This document shows positions 1 through 7,111 of a DNA stretch of 34,450 nucleotides, in pieces. Below the pieces are notes generated by a model. That model ran no database searches. It saw only the letters and a program-made list of their open reading frames with translations, and had not been told where the DNA came from. Made by a program: the position numbers and the translations under genes. The stretch spans positions 8,530-42,979 of the forward strand of contig JAMPCZ010000002.1 of assembly GCA_023665935.1 (NCBI GenBank), given 5' to 3'. This stretch comes from Muribaculaceae bacterium (lineage in GTDB: Bacteria > Cyanobacteriota > Vampirovibrionia > Gastranaerophilales > Gastranaerophilaceae). Positions within the stretch are counted from its first letter, which is position 1. Each line of letters opens with the position of its first letter.

Positions 1-136
1 TTGCCACCTCGCCCGCTGTGCTTACAGCAACGCCAATAATCGCATGAGGACCGAGCCTCACCGCACCTGCTGTGTGCGAGCTGGAGGGTCCTATCATTAT
101 CGGCGATATTATATCAAATAGTGTTGACTTTTTCAT
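1..136 (-). CDS. sdaAB: L-serine dehydratase (Fe-S type) beta subunit, partial
   Basis: Only the first 45 codons lie in the window; the gene runs off the left edge. The translation begins [20 protein letters not shown] and continues HTAGAVRLG. The [12 protein letters not shown] motif is the N-terminal signature of the beta subunit (or beta domain of the fused form) of iron-sulfur L-serine ammonia-lyase, which converts serine to pyruvate and ammonia in the cytoplasm. The ATG directly abuts the TAA stop of the upstream 80-residue gene, so translation is probably coupled to it. It appears to be the last visible gene of the operon that starts near 5491. The residues after RLG are less typical of the family. 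Whether the alpha domain is fused or encoded separately cannot be seen. Confidence 0.8.
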   Translation of the reverse strand, partial: MKKSTLFDIISPIMIGPSSSHTAGAVRLGPHAIIGVAVSTAGEVA

Positions 137-379
137 TTAGTATCCTTCTTGCAAATTCTTTTCAATATTTTCTTTTAGTAATTTTGTTTGTTCTATTTCT
201 TCCAATTTTGAGTCAATTGCTTGTTGTTGGGTTTTTATTTGGGTATTGTCATCAAACGGATTTTTTCTGCCTGAATTGTGATGGAATAATCCAAAATACA
301 GAATAATTCCGATAGTTAAAACGATTAACAATTCTAATATACCAAACGCCTTATTTTTTCGTGTTTCCCGACTTTTCAT
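137..379 (-). CDS. Small pseudopilin-like membrane protein
   Basis: An 80-residue protein of unknown role. After a short basic leader it has KAFGILELLIVLTIGIILYF: a hydrophobic helix preceded by a site that fits a type IV prepilin cleavage signal. If cleaved after Ala11, Phe is +1 and Glu16 is +5, the hallmark of type III signal sequences, although Ala replaces the usual Gly at -1. The remainder (about 35-80) is polar and rich in Gln, Lys and Glu, probably helical. It begins 2 nt after the stop of the preceding small gene and ends directly at the sdaAB start, so it belongs to the RNase G operon. A plain single-pass membrane protein is the alternative. No homologue is recognised. Confidence 0.6.
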   Translation of the reverse strand: MKSRETRKNKAFGILELLIVLTIGIILYFGLFHHNSGRKNPFDDNTQIKTQQQAIDSKLEEIEQTKLLKENIEKNLQEGY

Positions 380-381
380 CT

Positions 382-684
382 TTATCCCTTATTCTTTGTG
401 ATAAATGACATTATTGCTTCATCTGTGTCTGAGGGCGTTTTGAGTGAATCTTTGCTTAGTTTAAAGTCTTTTATTTGATTTGCAACAAAAAACTTGTTAT
501 ATAGTGATAATCCGACCGAAATTATTATCGAAAATACTACAACTCCGCCCATTGCAAGTGAGAATTTTGTAATCATTGTTTTTAATTCGGCAGGAAGTGT
601 TGGTGCAGCAAAGGCAACATCAGCAGTGCAAAAAAGCACTGCTAATGTTGTCGATACTATTATTTGTGAAATTTTATTCTTCAC
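382..684 (-). CDS. Small secreted or membrane protein, unknown
   Basis: A 100-residue protein with an apparent signal peptide (basic start, hydrophobic stretch to about residue 27, possible cleavage after AFA). A second strongly hydrophobic segment lies at about residues 42-65, followed by a lysine/aspartate-rich tail. It may be a single-pass inner-membrane protein with a cytoplasmic tail, or, with two hydrophobic helices, a small pilin-like subunit; neither is proven. Its start overlaps the 3' end of the RNase G gene by 11 nt, a sign of translational coupling, and the pseudopilin-like gene follows after 2 nt. Family not recognised. Confidence 0.6.
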   Translation of the reverse strand: MKNKISQIIVSTTLAVLFCTADVAFAAPTLPAELKTMITKFSLAMGGVVVFSIIISVGLSLYNKFFVANQIKDFKLSKDSLKTPSDTDEAIMSFITKNKG

Positions 685-2521
685 TTACTTCCTCTGTTTT
701 TTTAGTAGTTTTTCTTGTTTTTGAAGACCCTCTGTTTGGTCTGCGGGTTCTCTTTTTCGGAGCTTCTTCTACTGGTTGTTCAACCGTATCAGGGGTTTCT
801 GTTGGTTCTACAGCAGGTTCTGCGGACGGCTCAACTGCTTCGGTTTGTTCTGATTTTTTAGAAGCAGCCTTTCTTTTTCTTGATTTTCCCTTAATTTTTG
901 GTTCTTCAGTTTTAATTTCTTCAACCGCTTGAGTTTGTTCGGCTGAATCCGCAACGGTTTCGGTTACAACAGGCTCTGTCGTTTCAACCTTGGTTTCTTC
1001 AACTTTTGGTGCTTCTTCTTGAGCTTTAAATTTATTTCTTCTGTTGTTTCTGTTACGTTTGTTTGTTTCCTTTTTAGCGATTTCTTCAGCAGCAACAGCA
1101 GACGGCTCCGTTTCTATCGCAATTTTGGTAGCTTGTTCTGCAACCGGTTCAGGTTCGGTATTTTGAGCCTGATTGTTATTATTTTTATTATTGAATTTGT
1201 TATTTTTCTTGTTAAAATTGCTTATCGGTAGTTTTGTTTTAGCTGCTTTTGCTCTGTATTCGCCTTCTGCTGTCGGTGTTGCAAAGTTAAATTCAATGAT
1301 ATGTTCTCCGCTTCCTTGGCAGTGCGGGCATTTCTTTGTAAAGATTTCAGATAAAGACTGACCTTGACGGTGTCTTGTAAGCTCAACCAATCCAAGGTCT
1401 GACAGTTGTCCGACTTGAGGTTTTGCCTTATCAGGTTCCAGGGCAATCTCAAGTTCTTCCATCATTGCAAGTTTGTCGGCTCTTGTCATCATATCAATAA
1501 AGTCGATAATAATCATTCCGCCGATATTTCTAAGTCTTAACTGACGTGCGATTTCGTGTACAGCCTCAATGTTTGTTTTCAAAATTGTTTCGTCTTGGGT
1601 TGCGGAACTTATGAATTTACCACTGTTAACGTCAATTACGGTTAACGCTTCGGTTTGTTGAATAAACAGGTATCCGCCTGATGGCATATTAACTTTGACA
1701 TTTAATGCTGCTTTTATTTCTTTGTGAATATCCATAGCGATTAAAAGCGGTTCTGTTCCTTTGTACAAAGTAACTTGTGTTCCTTTTGCCATATGCCAGT
1801 TTTGCAAGATTGACTGAACTCTGCTCATTGCAAACGGAGTATCAACAATAATTTCCTTAACATCATCCGTGCAGGCTTCACGAATAACTCTATATAGTAA
1901 ATCTTGATCTCTGTAGATAAGATTTGGCGGGTCAAGAGTTTCTGCTGACGTAATGATATTATTCCATTTTTCCAATAGAATTTCCAAATCTTCCTGGATG
2001 TCTGCTTCTGATTGACCTTCGGCTTCGGTTCTGATAATTACACCGACACCCACAGGTTTAATAAGATTGATGATTGATTTCAATCTTGCTCTTTCCTTAG
2101 AATTCTCGATTTTTTTACTTACGCTGACACCCGGTTCATGCGGCATCAATACCAGGAATCTTCCCGGAAGACTTATTTCGGTTGTAACTCTTGGACCTTT
2201 GTGCCCGGTCGGTTCTTTTACAACTTGAACAATAAGTTTCTGTTTTGGTGATAATTTTTGTTTTAATGAGCCCTTGCCCATGACATCTTGGGCGTGTAAA
2301 AATCCCATTTTGTCAGTCCCGACATTTACGAATGCGGCATCAATACTCGGAAGAATATTATCAACCGTTGCAAGATAAACATCGCCTAATAGGACGTCAC
2401 CTCTGTGAATAAAGAAATCTGTAACTTTTTTGTTTTCAAGAACGGCTGCTATATTATCTCGTTCTGCAATAACAATCTTTTTTTCAACTGTTTGATTTGA
2501 ATTTCTGTTTTTGTCGTTCAT
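674..2521 (-). CDS. rng: Ribonuclease E/G family protein
   Basis: Endoribonuclease of the RNase E/G family, acting on rRNA precursors and mRNA in the cytoplasm. An S1-like region is near the N-terminus (FIHRGDVLLGDVYLATV, then AAFVNVG). The catalytic domain carries the two metal-binding aspartates in VIDVNSG and IIIDFIDM, and the CPHCQGSGE zinc-link motif is present. After about residue 410 comes a roughly 200-residue low-complexity tail, first Asn/Lys-rich, then alternating Glu/Pro/Val/Thr and Lys/Arg patches. It resembles the disordered tail of RNase E more than short RNase G. I start at the ATG at 2521 because AAAAGGA lies just upstream; an in-frame ATG at 2545 would overlap the preceding gene. 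It sits directly downstream of the B12/radical-SAM gene, a pairing common in several phyla, but rplU-rpmA, which often follow, are absent. Confidence 0.93.
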   Translation of the reverse strand: MNDKNRNSNQTVEKKIVIAERDNIAAVLENKKVTDFFIHRGDVLLGDVYLATVDNILPSIDAAFVNVGTDKMGFLHAQDVMGKGSLKQKLSPKQKLIVQVVKEPTGHKGPRVTTEISLPGRFLVLMPHEPGVSVSKKIENSKERARLKSIINLIKPVGVGVIIRTEAEGQSEADIQEDLEILLEKWNNIITSAETLDPPNLIYRDQDLLYRVIREACTDDVKEIIVDTPFAMSRVQSILQNWHMAKGTQVTLYKGTEPLLIAMDIHKEIKAALNVKVNMPSGGYLFIQQTEALTVIDVNSGKFISSATQDETILKTNIEAVHEIARQLRLRNIGGMIIIDFIDMMTRADKLAMMEELEIALEPDKAKPQVGQLSDLGLVELTRHRQGQSLSEIFTKKCPHCQGSGEHIIEFNFATPTAEGEYRAKAAKTKLPISNFNKKNNKFNNKNNNNQAQNTEPEPVAEQATKIAIETEPSAVAAEEIAKKETNKRNRNNRRNKFKAQEEAPKVEETKVETTEPVVTETVADSAEQTQAVEEIKTEEPKIKGKSRKRKAASKKSEQTEAVEPSAEPAVEPTETPDTVEQPVEEAPKKRTRRPNRGSSKTRKTTKKTEEVSEE

Positions 2522-2534
2522 AAAAAATCCTTTT

Positions 2535-5132
2535 CTATAACTCATGCAAAGACTCGGTTAAGAATTTTTCGCGCGTAACTTCAAACACCACATTAGGTGC
2601 GATAACGTTCATAAGAACGTCTGCTCTCAACGCCGGAATATCGCTATTCTGTCCGGTCTTTAATACTATGTACAAACAATCATTTTCAAATCGATGTGAA
2701 CCGATTGAACGTTTGATGTCTGCTTTTTTTACTAAACCTTTTTTGTTTTTCTTCTCGATTACAATCTTATCAGAAGATAAAACCTTTTCTGTATTATATA
2801 CGAAATCCTCAAATTCGTAAATACCCGGATTAAAGATTTTTACCTTATATTCCGCCCAGCATGCACTTTGGTCTATTGACGGAGCAGAACGGTCAATCTT
2901 TTTGACGGCTATTATTTCAGATTCCTTCGGCAGGACTTTTGACAGTTCCTCTTTTACGTAATTTTCATCAACATCTTCCCAAAGTTCGACATCAACCAGC
3001 TCTGTTTTACTTTCGCAAAACAGCGGAAGAGCTACCCCCATTGAAATTTTCATTGTCGGGTTATAACCGTAAGAAAATGCAACTTTAAGATTTGAACGTG
3101 AAATCGATTTGAAGAATGTATTTTGCCAATCTAAATGTGAAAAATACTTTAAAATGCCGGTTTTGGTTAATTTTATTCTGTATCTGAAACTTTCTTTGAC
3201 ATTTTTCGGGCAAAGTGACGGGTTAACGTGCTCTTTAGTTGTGATTTCCTGAGCTTTGCTGCTTGCTTTGTATTGCGGAGCCATAATTTTTTTGACTCCA
3301 AGGTTCTTGCAAACCCCGCAGTTTACACATTTTTGCTGGCAGGTCGGTACAATATGCGCAGAATTCATATCTGTTTCGTGCGCTTTTATGTATTCTGCCT
3401 TGAACCAGTCTTTATCTATTCCGACATCAACAAAATCCCACGGCAGTGGCTCGTCTAAATTATATTGAGTTTGGGCAAGTTTATTCAAATCCAGTCCGAG
3501 TTCTTTTGCGGTGTCAAACCATACCTCTTTATCAAAATGTTCTCCCCAGGCATCCAGGTAACAGCCTTTTTTGTACAAGGCTTCAATATATTTTGCTAAA
3601 TTCCTGTCCCCGCGGGTAAGCACAGCCTCAAGCAGTGATACGAATTTTTCGTGATAGTTAACTTTGACACCTTTTATATGTTTAACCCTATCCATAAGGT
3701 GATGTATATGTTCGGTCACCTTTTCCAAATCCATTTGAGGACACCATTGGAACGGTGTAAAAGGTTTCGGTACAAATATTGATAAGGTGCAGGTCAAATC
3801 AAGTGAGTGTTTTAACCCTTTTTCTTTTTTTAGAAGTTTTGAACGCCAGCGTATTTTTCTGAAAAGTTCCGCCATTTCGTCCATATCTTCTATTGTTTCG
3901 GTTGGAAGTCCGCATATAAAGTAGAACTTGACTCTTGACCAGCCGTTTTCATATAGGGTTAATACGGCGTTTAGGATTTGTTCTTCCGTGATATTTTTCT
4001 TTATAACATCACGCAGTCTTTGGCTTCCTGCTTCCGGAGCAAGTGTCATTGTTGATTTTCTTACGCTTTGAACAAGATTAGCCAGTTCAAGGTTAAATCC
4101 GTCTATTCTTTGGCTTGGTAATGATACTGAAATCTTACGGTCATTAAAATCTACGGCAAGTTCTTTTATTACCTCGTTGATATTTGCATAGTCGTTTGAA
4201 GATAGTGATAATAGCGAGTATTCATCATACCCGGTTGTATTAACAAGTTTTTTTGTTAAATCAATAATTTCTTCTGCGCTTCGTTCTCTAATCGGTAGAG
4301 TGACGTGTCCCGGCTGACAGAATCTGCACATTCTGCCGCAGCCTCTGCGAATTTCGACAACTGCGCGGTCTTGGAGTGAAGATGAGAACGGTATCGGATA
4401 AGATACTGCCGCGGTTTCGGGTGATAATTGAGCTATACGCTTTTTGACTTTGGGGTAATTGTTCTTAGTCGATATATTTACCCTTTTCTTGAAATCAGAG
4501 ATTTCTGTCCTCATGTCAGGGGTGGACATCATTTTAAGCCCCCATCTGCCTGAGTTTTCGCCTTCGCATAAAGCTTTTATTCTCTCTGCTCGCGGCATTC
4601 CTTTTGTTTCTTCCAAAATTTTACAAGCTTCAAGTATGGAGTCTTCCCCATCGCCAATCATAAAAACGTCAATAAATTCACTCATTGGAAGCGGGTTAAA
4701 TGTACAAGGACCCCCTGCCATAATAATCGGGTCATCATCCGTTCTGTCTTCGTTTCTGTATGGAATTCCTGACATCTCAAGCATCTTTAATATTGTCGGG
4801 TATGACATTTCATACTGTATAGAAAATCCGATGGCATCAAACTCCTTGAGTGCTCTTTTTGATTCGACACCATAAAGAGTTGCCGGTTTGAAATCCGGTT
4901 CAGGTGCGTAAACTCTGTCACACATAAACTCAGGATTTTTATTTATTAATTCATATAAAATTCTTACACCTAAGTTTGAAATTCCAATTTCGTATTTGTC
5001 GGGAAAAGCCAATGCAAACCGAAGTTTCGCACTGTCAAAATCTTTATTGTGGGATAAATATTCTCCGCCTACATATTGGTAAGGTTTGAAACATTTATAT
5101 AAGCTTTCGTGGTACTTTTTAAAAAAACACAT
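2535..5132 (-). CDS. B12-binding/radical SAM protein fused to a TIGR03936-type domain
   Basis: An 865-residue protein of the TIGR03960 type. Residues about 1-200 form a cobalamin-binding-like N-terminal region (IIMAGGPCTFNP, FMIGDGEDS). Residues about 255-480 are a radical SAM domain with the 4Fe-4S ligands C265, C269 and C272 in RRGCGRMCRFCQPG. A cysteine cluster at 598-608 (CQQKCVNCGVC) could hold a second metal site. Residues about 648-865 match the DUF2344/TIGR03936 domain, which many species encode as a separate gene, so this is the fused form. The reaction is unknown; the recurring linkage to RNase G suggests RNA or ribosome modification (inference). AAAAGGAT lies just before the ATG. 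A shorter paralogue lies at 31116-32735. Confidence 0.92.
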   Translation of the reverse strand: MCFFKKYHESLYKCFKPYQYVGGEYLSHNKDFDSAKLRFALAFPDKYEIGISNLGVRILYELINKNPEFMCDRVYAPEPDFKPATLYGVESKRALKEFDAIGFSIQYEMSYPTILKMLEMSGIPYRNEDRTDDDPIIMAGGPCTFNPLPMSEFIDVFMIGDGEDSILEACKILEETKGMPRAERIKALCEGENSGRWGLKMMSTPDMRTEISDFKKRVNISTKNNYPKVKKRIAQLSPETAAVSYPIPFSSSLQDRAVVEIRRGCGRMCRFCQPGHVTLPIRERSAEEIIDLTKKLVNTTGYDEYSLLSLSSNDYANINEVIKELAVDFNDRKISVSLPSQRIDGFNLELANLVQSVRKSTMTLAPEAGSQRLRDVIKKNITEEQILNAVLTLYENGWSRVKFYFICGLPTETIEDMDEMAELFRKIRWRSKLLKKEKGLKHSLDLTCTLSIFVPKPFTPFQWCPQMDLEKVTEHIHHLMDRVKHIKGVKVNYHEKFVSLLEAVLTRGDRNLAKYIEALYKKGCYLDAWGEHFDKEVWFDTAKELGLDLNKLAQTQYNLDEPLPWDFVDVGIDKDWFKAEYIKAHETDMNSAHIVPTCQQKCVNCGVCKNLGVKKIMAPQYKASSKAQEITTKEHVNPSLCPKNVKESFRYRIKLTKTGILKYFSHLDWQNTFFKSISRSNLKVAFSYGYNPTMKISMGVALPLFCESKTELVDVELWEDVDENYVKEELSKVLPKESEIIAVKKIDRSAPSIDQSACWAEYKVKIFNPGIYEFEDFVYNTEKVLSSDKIVIEKKNKKGLVKKADIKRSIGSHRFENDCLYIVLKTGQNSDIPALRADVLMNVIAPNVVFEVTREKFLTESLHEL

Positions 5133-5146
5133 ATCCTTTTCTCTTT

Positions 5147-5491
5147 TTAAGCTAAATCTTCAGGGAAGTATTTGTCAACTTCAATAATAATTCCGTTTAG
5201 TGTATTTTCTTCAAATGATTTCATAAATTTAAACAAGTCAGAATTTGCAACCTGATACCTGTATAATACGGTTTCGTTGTCTAATTCGCGCATTACGGTA
5301 ACCATATAGTGACACTTTTGGGCATAATGCAATAAATTTTCTTTGTTAAATCTGTTTCCGTTAGTATCCCGTTTTAGCTTTATATAATTAAATCCTGCGT
5401 AGAATTTGATTCTGTCGGAAGTCGCATCATTCAGTAATTTTTTGCTGCCGGAAAATAAATTTATTACATTCGTATTATCATTATCAGACAT
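5147..5491 (-). CDS. Hypothetical protein, first gene of the radical SAM/RNase G operon
   Basis: A 114-residue soluble protein with no recognised domain. It has a polar Asn/Asp-rich start, a mixed alpha/beta middle (FYAGFNYIKLKRD, YMVTVMRELDNETVLYRYQV) and an acidic C-terminus. No signal peptide or membrane segment is visible. An AGGAGGAGAG ribosome-binding site precedes the ATG. Its stop is 14 nt from the start of the radical SAM gene, so it probably heads that operon. A TTTACA / TATTCT pair lies upstream on the minus strand, but the spacing of about 15 bp is not ideal. Function unknown. Confidence 0.7.
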   Translation of the reverse strand: MSDNDNTNVINLFSGSKKLLNDATSDRIKFYAGFNYIKLKRDTNGNRFNKENLLHYAQKCHYMVTVMRELDNETVLYRYQVANSDLFKFMKSFEENTLNGIIIEVDKYFPEDLA

Positions 5492-5549
5492 AATACTCTC
5501 CTCCTACTCAATTAAACAATAGAATAGGAAAAAAGTCTAAATGTAAAGA

Positions 5550-5852
5550 TTATTTTTTCTGAATTTCTTTAAGATATTTTACAACTTTTAGAGCGGTTTC
5601 ACGTCGAACTTCAACCGGAGAAAGTCTTAAATATTCAATGGCATGCGAAACTTTGATATTTTTATCGTACCAGCGTTTCATGATGTAGTTGTACTGATCT
5701 TCAAGACTTAGTTTTTCAAGTTCAACATCTTTTAATAACTCAATAATATAATCTGCGCATCTAACCTGGATATCTTCGGAAGCTTTCTCCAATTCGTTGA
5801 TAGCACGGCTTAAGACCGCATCGATGTCATACCATCTTTTAAACATGTTCAT
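5550..5852 (-). CDS. Small protein with two tandem KRWYD repeats
   Basis: A 100-residue, mostly helical, soluble protein. It is built of two tandem copies of a unit of about 41 residues: residues 4-44 and 58-98 align without gaps. Both begin (F/M)KRWYD and share S-x-A-I at the same offset, later an Ala and a terminal Leu-Lys pair. A linker of about 13 residues joins them. No family is recognised; an adaptor or nucleic-acid-binding role is possible but unsupported. It is separated from the next minus gene by about 60 nt and is divergent from the Gly/Tyr/Met-rich gene at 5962, with AT-rich promoter-like DNA between them. Confidence 0.65.
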   Translation of the reverse strand: MNMFKRWYDIDAVLSRAINELEKASEDIQVRCADYIIELLKDVELEKLSLEDQYNYIMKRWYDKNIKVSHAIEYLRLSPVEVRRETALKVVKYLKEIQKK

Positions 5853-5961
5853 ATTTATATCCTCATATTGTTAAGATTATTAAAGCAGATTTTTACAAAA
5901 AAGTAAATTATTTTACAAAAAAATACTTTATATAAGTGTAGGTTAACAGAAGGTTATAGTT

Positions 5962-6321
5962 ATGATTGACAGGTTAGATTATTACATCCCGGAAAGCAGA
6001 TTGGGCTATAATTCAGGTATGGGTTATGGTATGGGATACGGCATGGGTATGGGAATGCCAATCGGATACGGCTACGGCGGCGGTTACGTGATGAATCGCG
6101 ATATGTTTACTTTAAGAGGTCCGTTAGCTTGGGATCAGTATGGTGACCCGGCAGCTCAAACAAAAACAAAAGAAAAAGAAGGCGGAATTTGGAAAAAAGT
6201 TTTAGGCGGTGCCGCTATTGTCGGAGCAAGTATTTTAGCATGGCGGACTCCTGCAATTAAGGATGTTCTTATCAAAGGAAAAGATTACGTTGTCGACCTT
6301 GTTAAAAAGTTTATAAAATAG
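5962..6321 (+). CDS. Gly/Tyr/Met-rich protein with C-terminal hydrophobic helix
   Basis: A 119-residue protein of unknown family. Residues about 15-43 are a low-complexity run of Gly, Tyr and Met (repeats of GYGMGYGMGMG type). A short folded-looking part follows (MFTLRGPLAWDQYGDP), then a charged Lys/Glu stretch. A hydrophobic helix (VLGGAAIVGASILAW, about 79-94) could be a membrane anchor or amphipathic helix, and the tail is basic. The low-complexity part recalls sticky or self-associating segments in coat and surface proteins (inference). It is a single-gene unit: divergent from the WYD-repeat gene and closed by a clear terminator at 6369-6394. Confidence 0.65.
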   Translation: MIDRLDYYIPESRLGYNSGMGYGMGYGMGMGMPIGYGYGGGYVMNRDMFTLRGPLAWDQYGDPAAQTKTKEKEGGIWKKVLGGAAIVGASILAWRTPAIKDVLIKGKDYVVDLVKKFIK

Positions 6322-6368
6322 TGTGTAATTTCTCGTAAATATTTGTAGTGTAATAGTGTGTAATTTAT

Positions 6369-6394
6369 GCAGGATTGTAAAATCCTGCTTTTTT
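6369..6394 (+). terminator. Rho-independent terminator after the Gly/Tyr/Met-rich gene
   Basis: A perfect 8-bp stem (GCAGGATT / AATCCTGC) with a GTAA loop is followed by six T residues on the plus strand, 47 nt after the stop codon. Confidence 0.85.
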
Positions 6395-6412
6395 ATGTTA
6401 TAAATTGTATAG

Positions 6413-6482
6413 GTCATTCTGAGCCGTAACAGAAGAGATTTTTCGCATTGCTCAGGATGATTTAAACGGCGGAGAATCTCAT
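6413..6482. repeat. Dispersed palindromic repeat (GTCATTCTGAG type)
   Basis: GTCATTCTGAG at the left is partly inverted by CTCAGGATGAT at 6451-6461, and the element ends in GGAGAATCTCAT. The same words recur at 18800-18870, 19007-19425, 23138-23170 and 27512-27606. It lies just upstream of the YajQ gene's ribosome-binding site. Confidence 0.65.
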
Positions 6483-6499
6483 GATTTTAGGAGTATGTT

Positions 6500-7000
6500 A
6501 TGGCAAAAGAATGCAGTTTTGATATTGTATCTGAGTACAATAAGCAAGAATTGGTTAACGCAATTGATCAGGTAAAAAGAGAATTAACTTCAAGATTTGA
6601 TTTGAAAAATTCTAATTCTCAAGTTGATTTGGAGGCTGATAAGGCTATTACGATTACAACTAATGATGAAATGAAGCTTAGAAATATAATTGATATCTTG
6701 CAATCAAAGCTTGTAAAAAGAAATTTGAGTATTAAAATTCTTGACCCAAAACCTGTTGAAAATGCGCTGGGTGGTAATGTTCGTCAGGTTTTTGAGCTTA
6801 AAAAAGGTTTGACTCAGGAGCTTGCAAAAACTATTGTTGCCGATATTAAGGCTACAAAATTGAAAGTTCAAGCCTCTATTCAAGGTGAACAAGTCAGGGT
6901 AAGCGGCAAAGATAAGGATGATTTACAAAGTGTTATCCAAATGTTGCGAAGTAATGAGGATAAATACGATTATCCGCTTCAATTTACTAATTACAGATAA
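6500..7000 (+). CDS. yajQ: YajQ-family nucleotide/cyclic-di-GMP-binding protein
   Basis: A 166-residue cytoplasmic protein matching the YajQ/UPF0234 family in length and motifs. It opens with ECSFDIVSEYNKQELVNAID and has FDLKNSNSQVDL, then ALGGNVRQ, GLTQELAKTIVADIK, LKVQASIQGEQVRVSGK and the typical C-terminal YDYPLQFTNYR. Family members are two-lobed RRM-like proteins; some bind cyclic di-GMP or nucleic acid and act as effectors. No cyclic-di-GMP synthase is visible here, although a cyclic nucleotide synthase is the next, convergent gene. TAGGAG lies 6 nt before the ATG. Confidence 0.93.
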   Translation: MAKECSFDIVSEYNKQELVNAIDQVKRELTSRFDLKNSNSQVDLEADKAITITTNDEMKLRNIIDILQSKLVKRNLSIKILDPKPVENALGGNVRQVFELKKGLTQELAKTIVADIKATKLKVQASIQGEQVRVSGKDKDDLQSVIQMLRSNEDKYDYPLQFTNYR

Positions 7001-7024
7001 GATTTTTGAAATTATGATTACAAA

Positions 7025-7079
7025 CCGCCCAAAATTTTGTCATTCTGAGCTTGATTCAGAATCTTGAAGTTTTGGGCGG
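7025..7079. terminator. Bidirectional stem-loop with a repeat in its loop
   Basis: A perfect 10-bp stem (CCGCCCAAAA at 7025-7034, TTTTGGGCGG at 7070-7079) encloses a 35-nt loop. The loop carries a CATTCTGAG...TTCAGAATC palindrome of the dispersed-repeat type. It lies between the convergent yajQ and adenylate cyclase genes. There is little T-tract on either strand, so efficiency is uncertain. Confidence 0.6.
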
Positions 7080-7111
7080 CTTTGTGAAACTTTGCGAGCT
7101 TGTTAAATATA

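Noticed and set aside
576-932. A 118-codon plus frame opposite the RNase G tail
   Set aside because: Mirror of the low-complexity C-terminal tail; no ribosome-binding site.
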